DNA from: Salipiger bermudensis
GTDB lineage: Bacteria > Pseudomonadota > Alphaproteobacteria > Rhodobacterales > Rhodobacteraceae
Assembly (NCBI RefSeq): GCF_019801965.1
Contig: NZ_JAHVIA010000007.1
Coordinates: 124,001-188,000, forward strand
Direction: 5' to 3'
Length of the DNA stretch: 64,000 nucleotides
The notes beneath the pieces were generated by a model that did not search any database, was not told the origin of the DNA, and worked only from the letters and a program-made list of their open reading frames with translations. How positions within the stretch are numbered: position 1 is the stretch's first letter; each line of letters starts with the position of its first letter. The translations under genes were made by a program, and so were the position numbers. This document shows positions 9,163 to 18,336 of this stretch, in pieces.

Positions 9163-10557
9163 GTGACCCAGACCCGCACCGAAACCGACAGCTTCGGCCC
9201 GCTCGAGGTTCCCGCCGACAAATACTGGGGCGCGCAGACCCAGCGCTCGATCATGAACTTCCCGATCGGCTGGGAGAAGCAGCCGGTGCCGATCATCCGC
9301 GCGCTCGGCGTGGTGAAGAAGGCCTGCGCCATGGCCAACAAGGCCAACGGCGCGATGGAGGCCGAGATCGCCGACGCGATCATCGCCGCCGCCGGCGAGG
9401 TGATCGAGGGCAAGTTCGACGACAACTTCCCGCTGGTGGTCTGGCAGACCGGGTCCGGCACCCAGTCGAACATGAACGCCAACGAGGTGATCTCGAACCG
9501 CGCCATCGAGATGCTGGGCGGCGAGATGGGCTCGAAAACGCCCGTCCACCCCAACGATCACTGCAACATGGGCCAGTCGTCGAACGACACCTTCCCGACC
9601 GCGATGCACGTCGGCATCGCCATGCAGGCGCGCGACGTGCTGCTGCCGGGTCTGAACAAGCTGCTGGCGGCGCTCGAGGCGAAGTCGGACGAGTTCAAGG
9701 ACATCATCAAGATCGGCCGCACCCACACCCAGGACGCCACGCCGCTGACGCTCGGCCAGGAGTTCTCGGGCTACGCGCACCAAGTCCGCAAGGGCATCGC
9801 CCGCGTCGAGGCCTGCCTGCCCGACATCTACGAGCTGGCGCAGGGCGGCACCGCCGTGGGCACCGGGCTCAACACCAAGAAGGGCTGGGGCGAGGCCGTG
9901 GCCGCGAACATGGCCGAGATCACCGGCCTGCCCTTCGTCACCGCGCCGAACAAGTTCGAGGCGCTGGCAGCGCATGACGCCATGGTGATGTTCTCGGGCG
10001 CGCTCAAGACCGTGGCCGCCTCGCTGTTCAAGATCGCCAACGACATCCGTCTGCTGGGCTCCGGCCCGCGCTCGGGTCTCGGCGAGCTGATCCTGCCCGA
10101 AAACGAGCCCGGCTCGTCGATCATGCCCGGCAAGGTGAACCCGACCCAGGCCGAGGCGCTGACCATGGTCTGCGCCCACGTAATGGGCAACGACGCCGCC
10201 GTCGGCATGGCGGGCAGCCAGGGCCATTTCGAGCTCAACGTCTACAATCCGATGATGAGCTACAACGTGCTCCAGTCGATGCAACTCCTGGGCGACAGCG
10301 CCTCGGCCTTCACCGACAACATGGTGGTGGGCATCCAGGCCAACGAGGCCCGGATCGAGAAGCTGATGAAGGAGTCGCTGATGCTGGTGACCGCGCTGGC
10401 GCCGACCATCGGCTACGACAACGCCACCAAGGTCGCCAAGACCGCACACAAGAACGGCACCACCCTGCGCGAGGAAGCCATCGCGCTCGGCTTCGTCGAC
10501 GAGGAAACCTTCGACCGCGTGGTGCGCCCGGAGCAGATGATCGGCCCGAAGGACTGA
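9163..10557 (+). CDS. fumC: class II fumarate hydratase
   Basis: 464 aa with the lyase signature [21 protein letters not shown] and [10 protein letters not shown]. It interconverts fumarate and malate in the TCA cycle as a homotetramer. The start is GTG at 9163, directly after an ideal AAGGAGG at 9151; the normal FumC N-terminus ([20 protein letters not shown]) follows. It ends in a strong terminator. Confidence 0.97.
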   Translation: MTQTRTETDSFGPLEVPADKYWGAQTQRSIMNFPIGWEKQPVPIIRALGVVKKACAMANKANGAMEAEIADAIIAAAGEVIEGKFDDNFPLVVWQTGSGTQSNMNANEVISNRAIEMLGGEMGSKTPVHPNDHCNMGQSSNDTFPTAMHVGIAMQARDVLLPGLNKLLAALEAKSDEFKDIIKIGRTHTQDATPLTLGQEFSGYAHQVRKGIARVEACLPDIYELAQGGTAVGTGLNTKKGWGEAVAANMAEITGLPFVTAPNKFEALAAHDAMVMFSGALKTVAASLFKIANDIRLLGSGPRSGLGELILPENEPGSSIMPGKVNPTQAEALTMVCAHVMGNDAAVGMAGSQGHFELNVYNPMMSYNVLQSMQLLGDSASAFTDNMVVGIQANEARIEKLMKESLMLVTALAPTIGYDNATKVAKTAHKNGTTLREEAIALGFVDEETFDRVVRPEQMIGPKD

Positions 10558-10588
10558 TCCCCGGCATTGCCAGACGCATGACACGGAG

Positions 10589-10617
10589 AGCGGGCTTCAC
10601 GGCCCGCTTTCTTTTTT
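10589..10617 (+). terminator. rho-independent terminator after fumC
   Basis: Stem AGCGGGC (10589-10595) with GCCCGCT (10602-10608) followed by a run of T. Confidence 0.88.
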
Positions 10618-10636
10618 TGCCCGGTGCCGCTCCCCG

Positions 10637-10671
10637 AGGGCGCAAAAATTTTATCGAAAATTTTTCGCCCT
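10637..10671. repeat. A/T-rich long hairpin
   Basis: AGGGCG, one unpaired C, AAAAATTTT, loop ATCG, AAAATTTTT, CGCCCT: a 15-bp stem with one bulge. It is similar in style to the hairpin at 11289. The 200 bases between it and DUF4169 hold no other feature I can support. Confidence 0.55.
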
Positions 10672-10879
10672 TGGCGACGGACGGGCCGAAGAGCCGCGTA
10701 TCACCTGTGATGCAGGTGCCTGAACAGGAACCGCATCTGCCGACGGGCCGCTACTTACGGTCGGGTCCCGCCGCGCCTCCGTCTGCCCCGTCCCCCCGCG
10801 GCGACGGAGGGCGGCAAATTCTCCCCTCAGTTGTGAGATCCCCGTTGCGAAACCCATATGCCGCGCTAAGTTTCGCGTC

Positions 10880-11056
10880 ATGAGCAAAGTCATCAATCTC
10901 AACAAGGTCCGCAAGGCTCGCGACAAGGCGGACAAGCGCGCCGCGGCCGATCGGAATGCCTTGCTGCACGGGCGCAGCAAGGCCGACAAGGCCCTCGACA
11001 AGAACACGGTCGAGAAGGCCGAGCGCGATCTTGACGGTCACAGGCGGGACGAATGA
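10880..11056 (+). CDS. DUF4169 family small protein
   Basis: 58 aa, highly charged, beginning MSKVINLNKVRKARDKA and rich in Lys, Arg, Asp and Ala, probably one long helix. The N-terminal pattern identifies DUF4169, a short alphaproteobacterial family of unknown function. Its stop overlaps the start of the ribbon-helix-helix gene (ATGA, 11053-11056), so the two are very likely co-translated and may act together. Confidence 0.85.
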   Translation: MSKVINLNKVRKARDKADKRAAADRNALLHGRSKADKALDKNTVEKAERDLDGHRRDE

Positions 11057-11280
11057 CCGGACGGCCCATCAAGCACTCCCTCAGCCTACGCGGTCACCGC
11101 ACCTCCGTCTCGCTGGAAGAGGCGTTCTGGAACGAGTTCCGCGCCATCGCGAAGGCCGAAGGCAAGGCGCTCAACGCCCTCGCCGCGGAGATCGACGAGA
11201 CCCGCGGGCTCGAAGCCGGGCTCGCCTCGGCGATCCGCGTCTATGTCCTTAAGTACGTCAAGGCCCGCGCCGACGCCTGA
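11053..11280 (+). CDS. ribbon-helix-helix domain protein (RHH_4 type)
   Basis: 75 aa with a beta strand (HRTSVSLEEAFWNEF) followed by two helices (IAKAEGKALNALAAEI, LASAIRVYVLKYV), the layout of a ribbon-helix-helix DNA-binding or dimerisation domain. It is preceded by DUF4169 with a 4-nt overlap. No toxin gene is next to it, so I do not call it an antitoxin. Likely a small transcriptional regulator. Confidence 0.8.
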   Translation: MTGRPIKHSLSLRGHRTSVSLEEAFWNEFRAIAKAEGKALNALAAEIDETRGLEAGLASAIRVYVLKYVKARADA

Positions 11281-11288
11281 GCGGGGCG

Positions 11289-11313
11289 GAAATTTCTTTT
11301 GCAAAGAAATTTC
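11289..11313. repeat. perfect 11-bp A/T-rich hairpin
   Basis: GAAATTTCTTT, loop TGC, AAAGAAATTTC, ten bases after the RHH stop. It lacks a clear T run and may be a terminator or a repeated element. Confidence 0.6.
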
Positions 11314-11348
11314 GGGCCGGAGCGCAGTCGCCAGCCTCTTTAAAGAGA

Positions 11349-11380
11349 AAGGGCGCCCCTCGATAGGGCGCCCTTCTTTC
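11349..11380. terminator. bidirectional terminator between RHH gene and lipA
   Basis: Stem AAGGGCGCCC (11349-11358) with GGGCGCCCTT (11366-11375), followed by CTTTC on the plus strand and by a short T run on the minus strand. Confidence 0.7.
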
Positions 11381-11414
11381 AGTCTCGAGACTTCCGCCTG
11401 CCAAGGCCGGTCTC

Positions 11415-12365
11415 TCAGGCCTCGGCCAGCTTGCGCTCCCGCGCCGCGCGCAGGCGGGCGAAATCATCGCCGGCGTGATAGCTCGAGCGGGTCAGAGGGG
11501 TGGCCGACACCATCAGGAAGCCCTTGCCGAAGGCGGCCTTCTCATAGGAGGCGAACTCCTCGGGCGTCACGAAGCGGTCGACCGCATGGTGCTTGGAGGT
11601 CGGCTGCAGATACTGACCGATGGTCAGGAAATCGACATCCGCGGCGCGCATGTCGTCCATCACCTGCCGCACCGACTGCGCGTCTTCGCCGAGGCCGACC
11701 ATGATGCCCGACTTTGTGAAGATCGACGGGTCGAGCTCCTTCACCCGCTGCAGCAGGCGCAGCGAATGGAAGTAGCGCGCGCCCGGGCGCACCTCCGGGT
11801 AGAGCCCCGGCACCGTCTCGAGATTGTGGTTGAACACGTCAGGCTTGGCGCGCACCACTGTCTCGAGCACCTCGGGGGCGCATTTGAGGAAGTCCGGCGT
11901 CAGGATCTCGATCGTGGTGCCCGGCGAGCGGTGGCGGATCGCGCGGATCGTCTGCGCGAAATGCTCCGCGCCGCCATCCTCGAGATCGTCACGGTCGACC
12001 GAGGTGATCACCACGTGGTTCAGCCCCAGCTTCTGCACCGCGTCGGCCACGCGCCCGGGCTCGAACACGTCGAGCGCGTCGGGCCGGCCGGTGGCGATGT
12101 TGCAGAACGAGCAGCCACGGGTGCAGATGTCGCCCATGATCATCATGGTGGCATGGCCCTGGTTCCAGCATTCGCCGGCATTGGGGCAGCCCGCCTCTTC
12201 GCAGACCGTGACGAGCTTGTGCTCGCGCATGATGCGATGGGTTTCCTGGTAGCCCTTGCCGGTCGGCGCCTTGACGCGGATCCAGTCCGGCTTCTTGGGC
12301 TGCGGATTGTCCTTGCGATGCGCCTTTTCCGGGTGACGCTGGGTCGGGATCTTGATGTCGCGCAA
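11415..12365 (-). CDS. lipA: lipoyl synthase
   Basis: 316 aa radical-SAM enzyme with both LipA clusters: [12 protein letters not shown] for the auxiliary [4Fe-4S] cluster and CTRGCSFC (CxxxCxxC) for the SAM cluster. It inserts sulfur at C6 and C8 of the octanoyl group on lipoyl domains. The frame begins at TTG (12365) with GGGGAAG a few bases upstream; the conserved N-terminus [15 protein letters not shown] starts there and an in-frame stop lies close above, so TTG is the likely start. It is a single gene. Confidence 0.95.
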   Translation of the reverse strand: MRDIKIPTQRHPEKAHRKDNPQPKKPDWIRVKAPTGKGYQETHRIMREHKLVTVCEEAGCPNAGECWNQGHATMMIMGDICTRGCSFCNIATGRPDALDVFEPGRVADAVQKLGLNHVVITSVDRDDLEDGGAEHFAQTIRAIRHRSPGTTIEILTPDFLKCAPEVLETVVRAKPDVFNHNLETVPGLYPEVRPGARYFHSLRLLQRVKELDPSIFTKSGIMVGLGEDAQSVRQVMDDMRAADVDFLTIGQYLQPTSKHHAVDRFVTPEEFASYEKAAFGKGFLMVSATPLTRSSYHAGDDFARLRAARERKLAEA

Positions 12366-12632
12366 CGGTTCTTCCCCGCAATATCTTAAGATTTACGGGG
12401 CAACATACAGCACTGCAGGGGGAGTTGCCAGTGCAGCCGGTGCTTGCGCCGGCCGCGTATTCCCTACGGTGCCGAGTGATCCCCCCTGCACCTGTCGCGG
12501 TTCGGGCCGCGGCGATTGCGCGGCCAAGCGCTGCCCGACGATGCCAATGCCACCCCCGCGGCCCGCGTCGCGGCCAGGCCTGCGATTTCAGGCTGGACGG
12601 GCCTCTCAGCCTTGGTTAGATCGACGGTCAGT

Positions 12633-12718
12633 GCGGGCGTGGCGGAATGGTAGACGCGTCGGATTCAAAATCCGATTTCCGAGAGGAAGTGTGGGTTCGA
12701 GCCCCACCGCCCGTACCA
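12633..12718 (+). tRNA. tRNA-Leu (anticodon CAA)
   Basis: 86 nt. The acceptor stem GCGGGCG pairs with CGCCCGT (one G-T), the anticodon loop TTCAAAA gives CAA, a long variable arm is present, and the T arm has GTGGG/CCCAC with loop TTCGAGC. CCA is encoded at 12716-12718. Confidence 0.95.
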
Positions 12719-12804
12719 CCTATCCAGCCTGTCTTGCCGGCCAGCCTCTCCGCCTCGCCAAAACGTGACAGCGAAGATCCGCGCCGCCCGGCCTCCAGAG
12801 CGCG

Positions 12805-12830
12805 TAAATAGCGCGCCCCGAAGAGCGCGC
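12805..12830 (-). terminator. possible terminator after the alaS-DUF1330 operon
   Basis: On the minus strand, GCGCGC (12825-12830) pairs with GCGCGC (12811-12816), followed by TATTTACG. The T run is weak. Confidence 0.45.
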
Positions 12831-12846
12831 CTTGCCGGCTTGCGGC

Positions 12847-13134
12847 TTATTCGCTGGTCTCGACGATCAGCAGTTCCCGCTCGGAGGCATCGCGCGCGTG
12901 GCTCAGCGCTTCCTGGTATTCGGGCGAGTGATAGCAGGCCTCAGCGGCCTCGACGCTGTCGAACTTCGCCACGACATTGCGCGGCCGGTCCTTGCCCTCG
13001 AGCTGCACGTAGCGGCCGGCGCGGGCGATGAAATGCCCGCCATGCTTGGCGATGGCCGGCCCGGCGAGCGCGGCGTAGCGGCCATAGGCCTCCTCATCGG
13101 TGACCGTCACATGCGCGATCCACAGTGCAGGCAT
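12847..13134 (-). CDS. DUF1330 family protein, second copy
   Basis: 95 aa ferredoxin-like alpha-beta barrel of the DUF1330 family (dimeric, antibiotic-biosynthesis-monooxygenase-like fold). KHGGHFIARAGRY and FDSVEAAEACYHSPEYQ are typical. The biochemical function is unknown. The ATG at 13134 lies one base after the previous DUF1330 stop, and its ribosome binding site (GAAGGAG) sits inside the end of that gene, so translation is coupled. The two copies are recognisably homologous but clearly diverged. Confidence 0.87.
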   Translation of the reverse strand: MPALWIAHVTVTDEEAYGRYAALAGPAIAKHGGHFIARAGRYVQLEGKDRPRNVVAKFDSVEAAEACYHSPEYQEALSHARDASERELLIVETSE

Positions 13135-13135
13135 C

Positions 13136-13420
13136 TCAGACTCCTTCGACGATGACCACATCCCGCTTCGACGCCCGGAGGGCGATCGGCAGGATGCGCT
13201 GATATTCCGGCGAGTTGAACCAGCGCTCGGCAGCGGCCCGGCTCGGGAACTCGACGATGACATGGCGGCTCGGCGCCGCGCCCTCGACCACCTCCTGCGG
13301 ACCGCCCTTGACCAGGAACCGCCCGCCGAATTTCTCGGCGAGCGCCACGGTCTGGCCGGCATAGATGGCGTATTCCTCGGGATCGGTGACGTCGATGCGG
13401 GCGATCAGATAAGCGGGCAT
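13136..13420 (-). CDS. DUF1330 family protein, first copy
   Basis: 94 aa, same family as its downstream neighbour: EKFGGRFLVKGG and FPSRAAAERWFNSPEYQ align with the corresponding segments there. It starts 2 bases after the alaS stop, so alaS, this gene and the next form one unit. The link to alanyl-tRNA synthesis is only positional. Confidence 0.87.
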   Translation of the reverse strand: MPAYLIARIDVTDPEEYAIYAGQTVALAEKFGGRFLVKGGPQEVVEGAAPSRHVIVEFPSRAAAERWFNSPEYQRILPIALRASKRDVVIVEGV

Positions 13421-13422
13421 GG

Positions 13423-16098
13423 TCAGCCCGCCAGCACGGCTTCTGCCGCCTTGATCGCCGCATCGGCCTCGGCCAGATCCTTGGCCCCGCCCTGCGCCAT
13501 GTCGGGGCGGCCACCGCCGCCCTTTCCGCCAAGCGCCTCGACCGCCGCCTTGACGAGATCGACCGCCGAATGGCTGCCGGTCAGGTCTTCGGTGACGCCC
13601 GCCGCCACGGCGACCTTGCCCCCGGTATCGGCGATCAGCAGGACAGCGCCCGAGCCGAGACGCGCCTTGTGCTCGTCGATCAGCGGCGGCAGGTCCTTGC
13701 CCGAGACACCGCTCAGCACCTGCGCCACGAACGAGACACCGCCCACCTCGCGCGCTTCGGCACCACCGCCCTGCCCCGGCCCGCCGGCCATGGCGAGGTC
13801 GCGGCGCAGCTGCGCCACCTCGTTGTCGAGCCTGCGGCGCTCCTCGAGCAACGAGGCCACCCGCGACACCGCCTCGGCACCATGCGCCTTGAGCATGCCC
13901 TCGATCTCGCCGAGCGCCTTGTCGCGGCTGCGCAGCTCGGCCATCGCGGCCTCGCCGGTCAGCGCCTCGATCCGGCGCACGCCGGCCGCCGACGCGGTCT
14001 CGGAGGTCAGCGCGAAGGTGCCGATATCGCCGGTTTGGGCCACGTGGGTGCCGCCGCAGAGCTCGATCGAATAGGTCTGCCCGTCGGCGCCCTTTCCGGA
14101 GCCCGCCTCGGTACCCATGGAGACCACGCGCACCTCGTCGCCGTATTTCTCGCCAAAGAGCGCCTGCGCGCCAAGCGCACGGGCATCGTCGGGCGTCATG
14201 ATGCGGGTGTTCACCGGCGAGTTCTGCCGGATGAAGGCGTTGACCTCGCGCTCGACCCGGGAAATCTCCTCGGGTGTCAGCGCCTTGGCATGGCTGAAAT
14301 CGAAGCGCAGACGCTCCGGCGCGTTCAGCGAGCCACGCTGCGCGACGTGATCGCCAAGCGCCCGGCGCAGTGCCTCGTGCAGCAGGTGCGTCGCCGAGTG
14401 GTTGGCACGGATCTTGCCGCGGCGGGCGTGATCGACCTCGAGCGCCACCGCCTCGCCCCTGGCGAAACGGCCCTGCTTGACGGTGACCTGGTGCGCAAAC
14501 ACCTTGCCGCCGCCCATCTTCTGGGTGTCGGTGACCTCGGCGAGGTCGTGCTCGTCCTCGAGCCGGCGCATCCAGCCGCTGTCGCCGACCTGGCCACCGC
14601 TCTCGCCGTAGAACGGCGTCTGGTTCAGCACCACCCAGCCGCTCTCGCCGGCCTCGAGCGCGTCGACCTCGGCGCCATCCTTGACCAGCGCCAGCATCTG
14701 GCCCTCTGCGGTCTCGGTGTCGTAGCCGAGGAAATCCGTGGCGCCCTTGGCGTCGGCGATCTCGAACCAGATCGCCAGGTCCGCCGCCTCGCCCGAACCC
14801 GACCACGCGGCGCGCGCCTTGGCCTTCTGCTCGGCCATGGCCTCGTCGAACCCGTCGGTGTCGACCTCGCGGCCGCGCTCGCGCAGCGCGTCCTGGGTCA
14901 GGTCGAGCGGGAAGCCGTAGGTGTCATAGAGCTTGAACGCCGCCTGACCCGGCAGCTTGGCGCCGTCACCGAGGCCCACCAGCTCGTCGTCGAGCAGCTT
15001 GAGGCCGCGGTCGAGCGTCTGCTTGAAGCGGGTTTCCTCAAGCTTCAGCGTCTCCTCGATCAGCGGCTGCGCACGCACCAGCTCGGGATAGGCCTGGCCC
15101 ATCTGACGCACCAGCGCCGGCACCAGCTGGTGCATGACCGGGTCCTTGGCGCCCAGCATGTGGGCGTGGCGCATGGCGCGGCGCATGATCCGGCGCAGCA
15201 CGTAGCCGCGGCCGTCGTTCGACGGCATCACGCCATCGGCGATCAGGAAGGAGGTCGAGCGCAGGTGATCGGCGATGACCCGGTGATGGGTCTTGCCCGG
15301 CCCGTCGGGATCGCTCGAGGTGGCATCAGCCGAGGCCTCGATCAGCGCACGGATCAGGTCGGTCGAATAGTTGTCATTGGTGCCCTGCAGCAGCGCCGCG
15401 ACGCGCTCGATGCCCATGCCGGTGTCGATCGACTGCATGTCGAGCGCCCGCATCGAGCCGTCCTCGAACTGCTCGTTCTGCATGAAGACGAGGTTCCAGA
15501 TCTCGACGAAACGGTCACCGTCTTCCTCGGGCGAGCCCGGAGGGCCACCCCAGTACTTGTCGCCGTGATCGAAGAAGATCTCGGTGCACGGGCCGCAGGG
15601 CCCGGTCGGCCCCATCATCCAGAAGTTGTCGGTGGTGTCGATGCGGATGATCCGGTCTTCCGGCACGCCGGTCTTCTTCCAGATCTCGGCGGCCTCGTCA
15701 TCGGTGTGGTAGATCGTCACCAGCAGGCGCTCGGCGGGGATGTCGAGTTCGCGCGTCACCAGCTCCCATGCGAAGGGGATGGCCTCTTTCTTGAAGTAAT
15801 CCCCGAAGGAGAAATTGCCCATCATCTCGAAGAAGGTGTGGTGGCGGGCGGTGTAGCCCACGTTGTCGAGATCGTTGTGCTTGCCGCCGGCGCGGACACA
15901 TTTCTGCGCCGTGGTGGCGCGCTTGTAATCGCGCGTCTCGACCCCGGTGAAGAGGTTCTTGAACTGCACCATGCCCGAGTTGGTAAACATGAGCGTGGGG
16001 TCGTTGCGCGGCACGAGCGGGCTCGAGGGCACCACCTGGTGGCCCTGCTTCTCGAAATAGCCCAGAAAGGTTGAGCGGATATCGTTCAGGCTCGGCAT
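13423..16098 (-). CDS. alaS: alanyl-tRNA synthetase
   Basis: 891 aa, full length for the family. It has a class II catalytic core at the N-terminus ([30 protein letters not shown]), an editing domain with zinc ligands in HSATHLLH and CGGTHV, and a C-terminal DHHA1 region. It charges tRNA-Ala and edits Ser and Gly mischarging. It leads a transcription unit with two DUF1330 genes. Confidence 0.97.
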   Translation of the reverse strand: MPSLNDIRSTFLGYFEKQGHQVVPSSPLVPRNDPTLMFTNSGMVQFKNLFTGVETRDYKRATTAQKCVRAGGKHNDLDNVGYTARHHTFFEMMGNFSFGDYFKKEAIPFAWELVTRELDIPAERLLVTIYHTDDEAAEIWKKTGVPEDRIIRIDTTDNFWMMGPTGPCGPCTEIFFDHGDKYWGGPPGSPEEDGDRFVEIWNLVFMQNEQFEDGSMRALDMQSIDTGMGIERVAALLQGTNDNYSTDLIRALIEASADATSSDPDGPGKTHHRVIADHLRSTSFLIADGVMPSNDGRGYVLRRIMRRAMRHAHMLGAKDPVMHQLVPALVRQMGQAYPELVRAQPLIEETLKLEETRFKQTLDRGLKLLDDELVGLGDGAKLPGQAAFKLYDTYGFPLDLTQDALRERGREVDTDGFDEAMAEQKAKARAAWSGSGEAADLAIWFEIADAKGATDFLGYDTETAEGQMLALVKDGAEVDALEAGESGWVVLNQTPFYGESGGQVGDSGWMRRLEDEHDLAEVTDTQKMGGGKVFAHQVTVKQGRFARGEAVALEVDHARRGKIRANHSATHLLHEALRRALGDHVAQRGSLNAPERLRFDFSHAKALTPEEISRVEREVNAFIRQNSPVNTRIMTPDDARALGAQALFGEKYGDEVRVVSMGTEAGSGKGADGQTYSIELCGGTHVAQTGDIGTFALTSETASAAGVRRIEALTGEAAMAELRSRDKALGEIEGMLKAHGAEAVSRVASLLEERRRLDNEVAQLRRDLAMAGGPGQGGGAEAREVGGVSFVAQVLSGVSGKDLPPLIDEHKARLGSGAVLLIADTGGKVAVAAGVTEDLTGSHSAVDLVKAAVEALGGKGGGGRPDMAQGGAKDLAEADAAIKAAEAVLAG

Positions 16099-16280
16099 GT
16101 TCGTCCTTGTCTGGCTGGCATCTCAGCGGTTCGCGCAGGTGTATCGCCACGCCCGCCCCCTGTCCATAAGCCGCGACAGAAAAGCCGCGCAGCCCAGCCC
16201 CACGAGGGTCCGACCAGCCTTCCGCATCTCTGCCCCCGGTCTCCCCCCGATCGTCGTCTCCGCCCTCGGCCCACCCGCAT

Positions 16281-16347
16281 CTTCTCTGGTTCCGAAATAC
16301 CTCGGGGTGAATGCCGCGCGCCCCGCGCGGCAGAGGGGCAGCGCCCC
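16281..16347 (+). repeat. dispersed repeat B (two hairpins), copy 2
   Basis: CTTCTCT, spacer, AAATACCTCGGGGTGAAT, hairpin 1 (GCCGCGCG, CCC, CGCGCGGC; 16313-16331), AGA, hairpin 2 (GGGGC, AGC, GCCCC; 16335-16347). The stems differ in sequence from copy 1 but pair equally well. It lies in the 331-nt gap between alaS and recA; 16099-16280 shows nothing else. Confidence 0.78.
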
Positions 16348-16353
16348 TGCCCC

Positions 16354-16385
16354 AAAACAAAAAAGAAGCGCTCCCGAAGGAGCGC
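16354..16385 (-). terminator. recA terminator
   Basis: On the minus strand GCGCTCC, tetraloop TTCG, GGAGCGC (16368-16385), then a T-rich run to 16354. Confidence 0.88.
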
Positions 16386-16429
16386 CCCGATCCGAAACCG
16401 CGTGTCGAAGCGACCCGGAGAAAGCCGCG

Positions 16430-17503
16430 TCAGCTCTCCATCACGTCGTCGCCACCGTCCTCTTCGGACATGTGGAACTCGAGCCCGTGGGCGGCGCGGA
16501 TCTTGTCTTCGATGTCGAGCGCGACGCGGCTGTTCTCGCGCAGGAAGGTCTTCGCGTTTTCGCGGCCCTGTCCGATGCGTTCGTCGCCGTAGGAATACCA
16601 GGCGCCCGACTTGTCCACCACGCCGGCCTTGACCCCGAGATCGAGCAGCTCGCCCATCTTCGAGATGCCCTCGCCATACATGATGTCGAACTCGACCTGC
16701 TTGAACGGCGGCGCCACCTTGTTCTTCACCACCTTGACGCGGGTCTGGTTGCCGACGACCTCGTCGCGGTCCTTGATGGCGCCGATGCGGCGGATATCGA
16801 GGCGCACCGAGCTGTAGAATTTCAGAGCGTTGCCGCCGGTGGTGGTCTCCGGCGAGCCGAACATCACGCCGATCTTCATCCGGATCTGGTTGATGAAGAT
16901 CACCATGCAGTTCGAGCGGCTGATCGAGCCGGTGAGCTTGCGCATCGCCTGGCTCATCAGGCGCGCCTGCACGCCGACATTCGAATCGCCCATGTCGCCC
17001 TCGAGCTCGGATTTCGGCGTCAGCGCCGCCACCGAGTCGACCACCACCAGGCTGACCGCGCCGGAGCGCACCAGCGTGTCGGTGATCTCGAGCGCCTGTT
17101 CCCCGGTGTCGGGCTGCGAGATCAGCAACTCGTCGAGATCGACGCCCAGCTTCTTGGCGTATTGCGGATCGAGCGCGTGCTCGGCGTCGACGAAGGCGCA
17201 GACGCCACCCTTCTTCTGCTCTTCCGCCACCACGTGCAGGGTGAGCGTGGTCTTGCCCGAGCTCTCAGGGCCATAGATCTCGATGATCCGGCCCTTGGGC
17301 AGGCCGCCGATGCCGAGCGCGATATCCAGACCGAGCGAGCCGGTCGAGGTCGCCTCGATATCCTTCATGGCGTTATCGCCACCGAGCTTCATGATCGAGC
17401 CCTTGCCGAACTGCCGTTCGATCTGCGCCAGCGCGGAATCGAGGGCTTTCTGCCGGTTTGCGTCTTTCTTGCTGTCCATTGTCAGAAGATCTGCCGTTGC
17501 CAT
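16430..17503 (-). CDS. recA: recombinase RecA
   Basis: 357 aa, with Walker A GPESSGKT at residues 78-85, [10 protein letters not shown] (Walker B) and the L1/L2 loop region ending in [17 protein letters not shown]. It forms filaments on single-stranded DNA for recombination and drives LexA self-cleavage. A LexA box lies upstream at 17554 and a strong terminator downstream. Methionine codons at both residue 1 and residue 9 are possible starts; the longer form is listed. Confidence 0.97.
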   Translation of the reverse strand: MATADLLTMDSKKDANRQKALDSALAQIERQFGKGSIMKLGGDNAMKDIEATSTGSLGLDIALGIGGLPKGRIIEIYGPESSGKTTLTLHVVAEEQKKGGVCAFVDAEHALDPQYAKKLGVDLDELLISQPDTGEQALEITDTLVRSGAVSLVVVDSVAALTPKSELEGDMGDSNVGVQARLMSQAMRKLTGSISRSNCMVIFINQIRMKIGVMFGSPETTTGGNALKFYSSVRLDIRRIGAIKDRDEVVGNQTRVKVVKNKVAPPFKQVEFDIMYGEGISKMGELLDLGVKAGVVDKSGAWYSYGDERIGQGRENAKTFLRENSRVALDIEDKIRAAHGLEFHMSEEDGGDDVMES

Positions 17504-17553
17504 GCGTTTCGGTCCTTATTCCACACCCGTGCGAGGGCGGCAATCGCTGCTTT

Positions 17554-17568
17554 GTTCGCCTCTTGTTC
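17554..17568 (-). promoter_or_regulatory. LexA (SOS) box of recA
   Basis: GTTC-N7-GTTC (17554-17557 and 17565-17568), the known alphaproteobacterial SOS operator, 50 bases before the recA start. Confidence 0.85.
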
Positions 17569-17681
17569 TCACACCGTTATGAGGCCAAAAGGAGAACATT
17601 TCAAGATCTTTTCCGTGGACCACTCTTCTCTCTCAAGGTTAAAGAGTGGTTTACAGGCGGAAGATCCGGGGGAATTCATCG

Positions 17682-18278
17682 ATGCTGGTATTCTGGAAGG
17701 CGCGGCTGGTGCTGCTGGCGGTGCCCAAGACGGGCAGCTCGGCCTACGAATCCGCGCTCGCGCCGCACGCCTCGATGACCGTCCTCGATCCGCCCGAGCT
17801 CAAACACGCGCCTGTCTACCGTTACAATCGCTTCTTCCGGCCGATGTTCGAGAAGATGGGCACGCCGCACATGGAGCTTGTGGCGGTGATCCGCGAGCCG
17901 GTGTCGTGGCTGGGCTCGTGGTACCGCTATCGCCAGCGCGATTTCCTTGACGGTAAGCCGACCTCGACCAAGGGGCTCAGCTTCGACGAGTTCGTCGAGG
18001 CCTATACCCGTGGTGAGCGCCCGGCCTTCGCCAATGTCGGCAGTCAGGCCAAGTTCGTCGAGCCGCGGCCCAACGGCACCGAGGTCAGCCGGCTGTTTCG
18101 CTACGAGAACCAGTCCGGCATCATTGCCTTCCTCGAGGACCGGCTCGGCGTGACGCTCGACCTGCCGCGCGAGAATGTCTCGCCGCGCGGCGAGTTGCAG
18201 CTCTCCCGCGAGCTCGCGGCGAAGCTGCGGCGCAAATGCGCCGCCGATTTCGAGGTCTGGGAGCGCGCCGAAGGCTGA
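17682..18278 (+). CDS. sulfotransferase-like protein
   Basis: 198 aa. LAVPKTGSSAYESAL near the N-terminus resembles the 5'-phosphosulfate loop of PAPS-dependent sulfotransferases, and VAVIREPVSWLGSWYRYR resembles the 3'-phosphate site with its conserved Arg. It is shorter than most enzymes of this fold. GGGGGAA precedes the ATG at 17682. It has no polysaccharide or lipid genes nearby, so the acceptor is unknown. It is divergent from recA and convergent with cckA. Confidence 0.75.
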   Translation: MLVFWKARLVLLAVPKTGSSAYESALAPHASMTVLDPPELKHAPVYRYNRFFRPMFEKMGTPHMELVAVIREPVSWLGSWYRYRQRDFLDGKPTSTKGLSFDEFVEAYTRGERPAFANVGSQAKFVEPRPNGTEVSRLFRYENQSGIIAFLEDRLGVTLDLPRENVSPRGELQLSRELAAKLRRKCAADFEVWERAEG

Positions 18279-18336
18279 GCGCGATCGGGTTGCCCCGGCT
18301 GCCCTCAACCCAAGGCGCCCCTGTTTCACGCCGCTT

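Noticed and set aside
11053-11280. Antitoxin of a toxin-antitoxin pair
   Set aside because: The neighbour is DUF4169, not a toxin, and the 58-aa partner has no toxin motif.
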